A model generated the notes under the pieces. The model was not told where the DNA came from and made no database searches. It saw nothing but the letters and a program-made list of their open reading frames with translations. Both the position numbers and the translations under genes were made by a program. This document shows, in pieces, positions 57,777-64,000 of a stretch of 64,000 nt of DNA; position 1 is the first letter of the stretch, and every line of letters starts with the position of its first letter. Origin of the DNA: Noviluteimonas caseinilytica. GTDB taxonomy: Bacteria > Pseudomonadota > Gammaproteobacteria > Xanthomonadales > Xanthomonadaceae. Location: the NCBI RefSeq assembly GCF_018406605.1, contig NZ_AP024545.1, forward strand, positions 930,001 to 994,000, in the 5' to 3' direction.

Positions 57777-60134
57777 TCAGGCTTCGCGCCGCTGGATGCG
57801 CAGCAATGAATCCACCAGCGTCACCAGCGCCGCCGGATCCACCGGCTTGACCAGGTGCGCGTCGAATCCCGCCTCCGCGCTGCGCTGTCGATCCGACGCC
57901 TGCCCGCGCCCCGTGATCGCCACGATCACCAGCGCCTCGCCGCCCGCAGCGCGCATGCGCCGGCACACTTCGAGGCCATCGACGCCGGGCAGCCCGAGGT
58001 CCAGCAACACCGCATCGGGCGAGAACGTGCCCTGCCATACCAGCGCGGACGCTGCGTCGTAGGCGGTGCGCACCGTGTGCCCTGTCATGCGCAGGTAGAG
58101 CGCCAGCGAATCGGTGTGTTCGCGGTTGTCGTCCACCACGAGCAAGCGCAAGCGCTGGTGCGCGGCTCCCATGGGGCCGCCGGACACCTCGTCGTCGCTG
58201 AAATCCACCGCGTCGCCATCGTGCAGCGGCAAGCGCACTTCGAACTCGCTGCCCTGCCCCAGGCCGCCGCTGCGCGCGAGCACGGTGCCGCCGTGCAGTT
58301 CGACGAGGCTGCGCACGAGCGTCAGCCCGATGCCGAGGCCGCCCGCCGCGTGTCCGATGGAATGCTCGGCCTGGTTGAACAGGTCGAACACGCGGTCGAG
58401 TTCATCCGGCTCGATGCCCAGCCCGTTGTCGCGCACGCGCAGCACCACGTCCGCGTCCTGGCGCGTCGCCGACAGCACGATGTGGCCGCCGGGGTTGGTG
58501 TACTTGGCGGCGTTGTTCAACAGGTTCGACAGCACTTGCGCGAGGCGCACGGGATCGGCGCGCAACGGCAGCGGCAGCGTGGGCATGTCGATGTCGAGCG
58601 TGTGGTGCGCGGCATCCAGCAACGGACGACTCGTCTCCACCGCGCGCTCCACGACGTCCTGGATCGTCACCGCCTGCAGGTGCAACGGCACCATGCCGCG
58701 CGTGATGCGCGAGACTTCCATCAGGTCGTCGACCAGGCGCACGAGTTGCGCGACCTGGCGTTCCATCACCGCGTGCAGGCGCTCGCTGTCCACCGCGGCG
58801 CCATCGCCCTCGTCCGCCATGCGCAGGATGTGCAGGCAGTTGCGCAGCGGCGCGAGCGGATTGCGCAGTTCGTGCGCGAGCGTGGCGAGGAATTCGTCCT
58901 TGCGGCGATCGACGTCGCGCAGCGCCACTTCGGCCAGCTTGTGGTCGTGGATGTCGGTGGTCGAGCCGTACCACGCAGTGACCTGGCCGTCGTCGTCGCG
59001 CATCGCCTTGGCGCGCACGAGGAACCAGCGATACGCGCCGTCGCGGCGGCGCAGGCGCAGCTCGACATCGAAATCCGCACCGGCATGCGCGCGCGCCCAG
59101 GCTTCGGCGGCGAGGTGGCGATCGGCGGGATGGATCGCGCCGTTGCGCGAGTCGCGATCCACGCGTACGGGCAGGCCGGTGTATTCGAGCCAGCGATCGC
59201 TGAGCCAGGTCAGTTCGCCGTCGGCGCTGGCGCTCCACAGGATCGACGGCGTGGCGTTCGCCACGTAGCGGAAGCGTTCTTCGCTCACGCGCAGCGCGTG
59301 CTCCGTGCGCGTGCGCAGGGTGATGTCGTCGAACATCACCGCCACGCGGTTCGAGCCCGGCGCGCCGTACGGGAAGGCATGCACTTCGTACATGCGGTCG
59401 TCCAGCTCGCGCGCGGGCAGGACCTCGCGCACCGGCTGGCCCGTGCGCGCCACGCGGCCGTAGAGTTCGAACCAGTGCTCCTCGTGCGACGGGGCGAGTT
59501 CGCGCATCCGCTTGCCCACCGCATCGCGCAGGCCGGTGTGGCGCTCGAAGGCGGCGTTGGTTTCCAGGAAGCGGTAGTCCACCGCGCGATCGCCGTCGAA
59601 CAGCACTTCGATCACGCAGAAGCCCTGGTCGATCGTCGCGAACAACGAACGGCAACGTTCCTCGCTCGCGCGCAACGAGGCGATCGCCTGCTCGGTGTCG
59701 CCGCCGTGCACCAGCGGTGCGCGCTCGTCCAGTTCCAGCAACACCACCGTCGATGCGCGCAATACGCCGGCCGTGTCGCGCACCGGGCTCAGGCGCATCA
59801 GCATGCGCGCGGTCGCGCCCTGCACGCGCGCCAGGCGCACGTCGAGCGCGATGGGGCCGTGGCGCAGGCGCAGGTCGTGCAGCGCCGATGTCACCGCGGG
59901 GCGCGCGTCGTCCTCCACGAGGTGCGACAGGTCGACGCCGCGCAATGTTTCGATGCCACGCCCGAGCAGTCGCGCGGCAGCGGTGTTCACGTCGACGATG
60001 CGGCCGTGCGCATCGGTGCGCAGCAGGCCGATGTCCGCGCGATCGCCGATCTCCAGCCACCGCTCCGACGGCGCCGGCGTATCCGGCGTGCGGCCGTCGT
60101 CAGGCGCGGGCACGGGGGCGGACGGGAGTGTCAT
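57777..60134 (-). CDS. PAS-containing hybrid histidine kinase
   Basis: 785 aa, no membrane segment. Three PAS-like regions (about 25-135, 155-275 and 285-400), HisKA with His421 in KDEFLATLAHELRNPLAPLR, ATPase domain (about 520-640) with N-box SNLLNNAAKYTNPGGH and G-box RDNGLGIEPDELDRVF, and a receiver (about 663-785) with Asp712 in LLDLGLPGVDG and Lys in LVKPVD. No HPt or output domain. The ATG overlaps the thioredoxin stop as ATGA. Its receiver resembles the orphan regulator at 7407. The signal is unknown; PAS sensing in the cytosol is likely. Confidence 0.91.
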   Translation of the reverse strand: MTLPSAPVPAPDDGRTPDTPAPSERWLEIGDRADIGLLRTDAHGRIVDVNTAAARLLGRGIETLRGVDLSHLVEDDARPAVTSALHDLRLRHGPIALDVRLARVQGATARMLMRLSPVRDTAGVLRASTVVLLELDERAPLVHGGDTEQAIASLRASEERCRSLFATIDQGFCVIEVLFDGDRAVDYRFLETNAAFERHTGLRDAVGKRMRELAPSHEEHWFELYGRVARTGQPVREVLPARELDDRMYEVHAFPYGAPGSNRVAVMFDDITLRTRTEHALRVSEERFRYVANATPSILWSASADGELTWLSDRWLEYTGLPVRVDRDSRNGAIHPADRHLAAEAWARAHAGADFDVELRLRRRDGAYRWFLVRAKAMRDDDGQVTAWYGSTTDIHDHKLAEVALRDVDRRKDEFLATLAHELRNPLAPLRNCLHILRMADEGDGAAVDSERLHAVMERQVAQLVRLVDDLMEVSRITRGMVPLHLQAVTIQDVVERAVETSRPLLDAAHHTLDIDMPTLPLPLRADPVRLAQVLSNLLNNAAKYTNPGGHIVLSATRQDADVVLRVRDNGLGIEPDELDRVFDLFNQAEHSIGHAAGGLGIGLTLVRSLVELHGGTVLARSGGLGQGSEFEVRLPLHDGDAVDFSDDEVSGGPMGAAHQRLRLLVVDDNREHTDSLALYLRMTGHTVRTAYDAASALVWQGTFSPDAVLLDLGLPGVDGLEVCRRMRAAGGEALVIVAITGRGQASDRQRSAEAGFDAHLVKPVDPAALVTLVDSLLRIQRREA

Positions 60135-60469
60135 GCATCCGCCGGCGGATCGATCGCGGCAAGGGCCTCGGCGACGGGCGCCGCGGTGAGCGGCCGCACG
60201 ATGCGCGCCACCTCTTCGCCATCGCGCAGGAACACCAACGTAGGCCACAACTTGACGCGGTACGAGCGCCCGAGCGGTTGTCCACGTCCGTCTTCGACTT
60301 TCACGTGTCGCACGTCGTCGTGCGTGGCGAACGCGACTTCGATCGCCGGTTGCGCCGCGATGCAATGCCCGCACCACGGCGCGCCGAATTCGATCACGGC
60401 GGGGCCGGCACGCGCATCGACGTCGTGTCGTGCGGGCTCGGTGGATTCGTAGTTGCGCGCGAACGCCAT
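60131..60469 (-). CDS. Thioredoxin family protein (WCGHC)
   Basis: 112 aa, no signal peptide, so cytosolic. Active site FGAPWCGHCIAAQPAIE (Cys33, Cys36); cis-Pro region VKLWPTLVFLRDGEEVA. The WCGHC pair is of the PDI/DsbA-like type, more oxidising than WCGPC. Start ATG 60469 fits the domain. The stop overlaps the hybrid kinase start, so the two are coupled. Could be a redox partner or a general reductase. Confidence 0.88.
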   Translation of the reverse strand: MAFARNYESTEPARHDVDARAGPAVIEFGAPWCGHCIAAQPAIEVAFATHDDVRHVKVEDGRGQPLGRSYRVKLWPTLVFLRDGEEVARIVRPLTAAPVAEALAAIDPPADA

Positions 60470-60543
60470 GGCGCGGCCTGGGGGGATGGACAGCCCCGAA
60501 TCTAGAACCAACGCAGTGAGTGGCGCGTGGCGCGCGGTGTTGT

Positions 60544-61323
60544 TCAGCTACGGCGCGCGCGGCGCACGGGTTTCTGCAACGCGCTGCGGTAGCGCTCGAC
60601 GAGGGCCTGGACCTTCTCGACGTAGGCCTCGGTTTCCGCGTACGGCGGCACGCCCCCGTAGCGTTCCACCGCGCCCACGCCGGCGTTGTAGGCGGCGGCC
60701 ACCAGCACCAGGTCGCCCTTGTAGCGGCGCATCAGGCTGCGGATGTGGCGCGCTGCACCATCGATGGATTGCGTCGAGGAGTACGGATCGGACACGCCGT
60801 ATTCACGCGAGAGCGCAGGCATCAGCTGCATCAGGCCCTGCGCGCCCTTCGGCGACAGCGCGCGCGGATCGAAGCCGCTCTCGGCGTGCGCGATCGCGCG
60901 CAGCCAGGCGTCTTCGACACCGTTGCGCTTCGCGGCGGCGGTGAACTGCGCAGCGAAGACGTTCAACTGCGGCGCCCCGAATTCGCCCAGGCCTTCATGC
61001 GCCCACGAATCGCGCGGCGCGTGGATCTTCACCGGCTCGGCCACTTCCTTCCAGCCGGGGATCGCACGCGTGCTGTACACCACGCGTCCGTTCATGCGCG
61101 TCGTGTAGAGGTTGCCGCGCACGGGGCCCAGGTCGCCCCAGAAGTTCGGGACCTTCGCCTTGCGGTCGTTGACGCGCTTGGCCTTGCAGCGGGCGCCGGG
61201 CTCGGGTGCGGTCGACAAGCTCAGGCGTTCGTCGCGCAGGCATTCGTAGACGGTGCGCGCGTGCAGCCCGCTGCAGGGCAACAGGAGCAGCAGACCGAAA
61301 GCAAGGGCGGCCGTGCGCGTCAT
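60544..61323 (-). CDS. Soluble lytic transglycosylase (SLT family), DUF4124-like N-terminus
   Basis: 259 aa. Signal peptide (LAFGLLLLLPCSGLHA, cleavage about residue 22), a small N-terminal Cys pair domain (RTVYECLRDERLSLSTAPEPGARCK) resembling DUF4124, then the SLT domain (about 125-240) with catalytic Glu148 in AIAHAESGFDPRALSPKGAQ, and GLMQLMP and YNAGVGAVERYGGVPPYAET. Cleaves peptidoglycan glycan strands, giving anhydromuropeptides. Tandem paralogue of the next gene. Confidence 0.91.
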   Translation of the reverse strand: MTRTAALAFGLLLLLPCSGLHARTVYECLRDERLSLSTAPEPGARCKAKRVNDRKAKVPNFWGDLGPVRGNLYTTRMNGRVVYSTRAIPGWKEVAEPVKIHAPRDSWAHEGLGEFGAPQLNVFAAQFTAAAKRNGVEDAWLRAIAHAESGFDPRALSPKGAQGLMQLMPALSREYGVSDPYSSTQSIDGAARHIRSLMRRYKGDLVLVAAAYNAGVGAVERYGGVPPYAETEAYVEKVQALVERYRSALQKPVRRARRS

Positions 61324-61394
61324 GGGGCGCACATCAGACCGGGGTGTCGTTCAGCGTGGCGTGAAGGCCGCGTGTGCGTTGCAGCAATGGCGCG

Positions 61395-62183
61395 TCAGCG
61401 GCGCCGCTTCGCCTTCGCGGGCGTCGCCTTCGCCAACGCCGTCTTGTAGCGCTCGTAGAGGGCCTGGACCTTCGCCACGTAGGCGACGGTTTCCTTGTAC
61501 GGCGGCACGCCCGAGTACTGCGCCACCGTGCCGATGCCCGCGTTGTAGGCCGCGGCCGCCAGTTCCAGGTCGCCCTTGTAGCGACGCAGCAGCGACTTGA
61601 TGTGGCGTGCGCCGCCGTCGATGGATTGCGCGGGCGAAAACGGATCGTCCACCGAATACTCGCGCGCGACTTCCGGCATCAACTGCATCACGCCCTGCGC
61701 GCCCTTGCTGGAGATCGCCTTCGGATCGAAGCCGCTTTCGGCGTGCGCGAACGCGCGCAGCATCGCGTCTTCCACGCCGCTGCGCTTCGACGCCGCGCGG
61801 AATTCCGCAGGGAAACGATCCAGCCGCGGCGGCCCCAGTTGCCCGAGGCCTTCATGCGCCGGCGATCCCGGCGGTGTCTGCACGGTGAACGCGAGCACCG
61901 GCACCGACCCCGGCAACTTGCGCGTGCCGTACACCGTCTTCCCATCCTGCTGGCGTTCGTACAACGTGCCCTTCACGACGCCGAGGTTGCCCCAGAGGTT
62001 GGGCACCTTCGCCGCGTCGTCGTCGAAATGTTGCGCGACGCACTTCGACCCGGGCTCGGGTGCCGTGGAGAGCGAAACGGTGCCGTCGCGCGTGCAGCGG
62101 TAGACGGTGCGGGCGTGGGCGGCCCCCGTGATGACCACGAGAGGCAGCAACAGCCACGCAAGGATGAGCCGGGGGGTTCGCAT
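61395..62183 (-). CDS. Soluble lytic transglycosylase (SLT family), paralogue
   Basis: 262 aa. Same layout as the 60544 protein: signal peptide (LAWLLLPLVVITGAAHA), TVYRCTRDGTVSLSTAPEPGSKC, catalytic Glu149 in AFAHAESGFDPKAISSKGAQ, GVMQLMP, YNAGIGTVAQYSGVPPYKET. A Lys/Arg/Ala tail (KATPAKAKRRR) differs from the paralogue. A 71-bp gap separates the genes. Start ATG 62183 is chosen because it begins at the signal peptide; a longer start is possible. Confidence 0.91.
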   Translation of the reverse strand: MRTPRLILAWLLLPLVVITGAAHARTVYRCTRDGTVSLSTAPEPGSKCVAQHFDDDAAKVPNLWGNLGVVKGTLYERQQDGKTVYGTRKLPGSVPVLAFTVQTPPGSPAHEGLGQLGPPRLDRFPAEFRAASKRSGVEDAMLRAFAHAESGFDPKAISSKGAQGVMQLMPEVAREYSVDDPFSPAQSIDGGARHIKSLLRRYKGDLELAAAAYNAGIGTVAQYSGVPPYKETVAYVAKVQALYERYKTALAKATPAKAKRRR

Positions 62184-62250
62184 CGGCGCGGAGCCTAGCG
62201 CAGTTGCCGGCATGGCGCTGCCTTCACGGCGCTCCGGGCAGAACACGTGC

Positions 62251-62778
62251 ATGCGACGACATCCGATGAACTTCCTGGCGATCTGTGCGTTCGGCCTGCT
62301 GCTCGCCGCGTGCGCGACCAAGCCGCGCGAGACCGCGAAGACCGAACCCGACACCGAGATCGTCATGCCGCCGCCCGCCGTGACGCGCGGCGAATTCCTG
62401 ATCGAGGCCGACAAGAACGACACCTGGAACGCCGTCGGGCAGATCGCGGTGCGCACGCCCGGCGTGGAATACGCGGGGCGCTCGCAGATGATGGACATCT
62501 ACTCGGTGCGCTATCGCGGCGAGGACTTCATGCTGCAGACGAAGGCGATGCTGCTGTCCGACACGATCAGGAAGACGACGACGCGCGTCACCGCCACCAC
62601 GCAGGACGGCAAGCCGATCGACAGCGACGCGGCCGCCGACCTGCTGGCGCGCATCCAGCAAGCGCTGCCGGCGGAAGTGGAGCGCGTCCATGCGCAGCTG
62701 CTCGCCGATGCGAAGGCCAAGGCCGCGAAGGGCAAGAAGTCGAAGGGCAAGGCGAAGAAGAAGTCGAAGAAGACGTAA
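62251..62778 (+). CDS. Lipoprotein with Lys-rich tail
   Basis: 175 aa from ATG 62251 (ATG 62266 is an alternative). Signal peptide AICAFGLLLAACATK with lipobox LAAC. Mature domain TRGEFLIEADKNDTWNAVGQIAVRTPGVEYAGRSQMMDIYSVRYRGEDFML is an unknown fold. The last ~25 residues are almost all Lys, Ala and Gly (KAAKGKKSKGKAKKKSKKT), which could bind nucleic acid or teichoic/peptidoglycan polyanions. Function unknown. Confidence 0.72.
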   Translation: MRRHPMNFLAICAFGLLLAACATKPRETAKTEPDTEIVMPPPAVTRGEFLIEADKNDTWNAVGQIAVRTPGVEYAGRSQMMDIYSVRYRGEDFMLQTKAMLLSDTIRKTTTRVTATTQDGKPIDSDAAADLLARIQQALPAEVERVHAQLLADAKAKAAKGKKSKGKAKKKSKKT

Positions 62779-62808
62779 CGTCCTGGCCCTCGGCGGCGTG
62801 GCAGGGAA

Positions 62809-63852
62809 TCAGTGCGTCGACGCGGTGCGCGCACCGGCATCGTCGACGCGATGCAGGAAGCGCAGCAGGCCGGCGAAGTACACCTGCTGGTCGTCGTAGT
62901 ACGCCATGTGGCTGCCGTTGGGGCAGTACAGGTATTCGCCCTTCGGCAGGCGCTTGCTCATCATCTCCATGAACTTCGGATCCATGGTGTCGTAGCGCGC
63001 ACCGATGACGAGCGTGGGCACGGGGATCTTCGCGAGGTCGCTGGTGCGATCCCAATTCACGAGCAGGCCGCTCGCGCCGAGTTCGCTCGGGCCCTGCATC
63101 GGGACGTAGACCTTCTTGTTGATGTGGCGCTGGAAGCCGCGCAGCACCGGTTCCGGCCACTCCGCCATCGGGCGGCGCAGGATGTGGTGTTCGTAATGCG
63201 GCTGCAGCAGCGCGTCGAATCGCGGGTTGGCGTAGTCCTTCGCCGCGTCCAGGCGCTTGAGTTCGGCGAGCGCGGCGGGGTCGAGCTCCGGCATCAGCAC
63301 CTCGCTCGCGTACTTGTTGTACGCGGGAATGCTGGAGACCATGTTCGAGATCACCAGTCCCTTCAGGTGCTGCGGATACTTCAGCGCGTACTCCATCGCG
63401 AGCATGCCGCCCCACGAGTGGCCCAGCAGGTAGAAGTTGCTTTCGTCCAGGTGCAGGGCCTGGCGCACCTGCTCCACTTCGTCGACGAAGCGATCGATGG
63501 TGAGCAGGCGCGGATCGTCCGGCTGGTCGCTGTAGTACGAGCCGAGCTGGTCGTAGTAGTAGTACTCGACGCCGTCGGAGGGCAGGAAGCTGTCGAACAC
63601 TTCGAACGGCTCGTGCGTCGCACCGGGCCCGCCGTGCAGCAGCAACACCTTGATGCGCGGGTTGTTGCCGACACGCTTGGTCCACACGCGGAAGTCCCCC
63701 GCCGGCGTGTGGATCGGGATCATGCGCACGCCGCCCTGCCAGGCATCGGCGTGGCCGGTGGCGTCGAAGTACTGGTGGAGGGTGGGCGGATCCGCGGCCG
63801 AAGCCGTGGTGGCGAACAGGCCCAGCAACATCGAGAACAGGAACGTGCGCAT
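62809..63852 (-). CDS. Secreted proline iminopeptidase-like alpha/beta hydrolase
   Basis: 347 aa. Signal peptide (LFSMLLGLFATTASA, cleavage about residue 20). Alpha/beta hydrolase of the prolyl iminopeptidase type: HGGPGATHEPFEVFDSFLPSDG with the oxyanion HGGPG, nucleophile Ser in GHSWGGMLAMEYALKYP, Asp in LVIGARYDTMDPKF and His in NGSHMAYYDD. S33 family. AGGAG lies 6-7 bases upstream of ATG 63852. It releases N-terminal proline or hydrolyses related esters; substrate not proven. Confidence 0.88.
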   Translation of the reverse strand: MRTFLFSMLLGLFATTASAADPPTLHQYFDATGHADAWQGGVRMIPIHTPAGDFRVWTKRVGNNPRIKVLLLHGGPGATHEPFEVFDSFLPSDGVEYYYYDQLGSYYSDQPDDPRLLTIDRFVDEVEQVRQALHLDESNFYLLGHSWGGMLAMEYALKYPQHLKGLVISNMVSSIPAYNKYASEVLMPELDPAALAELKRLDAAKDYANPRFDALLQPHYEHHILRRPMAEWPEPVLRGFQRHINKKVYVPMQGPSELGASGLLVNWDRTSDLAKIPVPTLVIGARYDTMDPKFMEMMSKRLPKGEYLYCPNGSHMAYYDDQQVYFAGLLRFLHRVDDAGARTASTH

Positions 63853-64000
63853 GACGGTCTCCTGCGGCACCGGCGGCCGATGTGGGCGGGAGTGTAGCGC
63901 TGGAGCGGAACGGGCTGCCTGTCAGGCGGATCCGGGGGCCCTGCCGGGGTGAAACCCGCCAGATGCCCGGGGAATCGGCGCGTGTCATCCCGGCGGCGTT

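Noticed and set aside
63853..64000. A gene at the right edge
   Set aside because: 148 bases with no frame of convincing start and bias; upstream gene may lie beyond the window.

Overview
The window is GC-rich chromosomal DNA with strong third-position G/C bias. It looks like a member of the Xanthomonadaceae, most likely Lysobacter or a close relative. The evidence is the Clp/CRP C-terminus next to trpC-trpD-trpG, the purC, birA-coaX-SPOR and PhoP/PhoQ layouts, and the MarR-controlled hppD/hmgA pair. The genus is an inference from protein similarity. I see no insertion sequence, prophage, CRISPR array, rRNA operon or replication origin. The only RNA gene found is one tRNA-Thr.

Layout. 0-11 kb holds tryptophan biosynthesis in two blocks, trpG-trpD-(ABM)-trpC-(HAD hydrolase) and trpE-(VOC). 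Between them lie a flavin monooxygenase, a secreted beta-helix-type protein, an SDR, an orphan receiver protein and a di-iron-like metallo-beta-lactamase protein. 11-18 kb has rpe with a J-domain gene, purC, an Mpo1-like gene, a drug/metabolite exporter and the ion antiporters NhaA and CaxA. 18-24 kb is aromatic amino acid catabolism: hmgA, hppD and a divergent MarR regulator with a clear palindromic operator, then a peptide transporter and tryptophan 2,3-dioxygenase. 24-32 kb has a large secreted nuclease and a three-gene 2-oxoacid dehydrogenase operon. 32-42 kb contains a GAF-GGDEF protein, trpS, an entericidin, arginase, tRNA-Thr, SPOR-coaX-birA and an MtfA peptidase. 41-48 kb has a PepSY-PhoP-PhoQ set, a guanidine-modifying enzyme coupled to dusA, and small enzymes.

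48-53 kb is an accessory-looking run of small exported proteins: lipoproteins, two EF-hand proteins and Tyr-, Thr- and Gly/Asn-rich proteins. They are separated by strong hairpins, one of them a 26-bp perfect palindrome. 53-64 kb carries signalling (a GAF-GAF-GGDEF-EAL protein; a PAS hybrid kinase coupled to a thioredoxin), a Gln/Asn/Ser-rich disordered protein, two tandem lytic transglycosylases, a lipoprotein and a secreted proline iminopeptidase-like hydrolase.

A recurring feature is translational coupling: 13 neighbouring gene pairs overlap as ATGA, GTGA or TGATG. No convincingly new multi-gene system was found. The best leads are a hairpin/U-tract between promoter region and ribosome site of the 5.4 kb gene, the hppD/marR operator, palindromic repeats that sit in coding or stop-codon positions, the thioredoxin-kinase pair, and the cluster of uncharacterised exported proteins.
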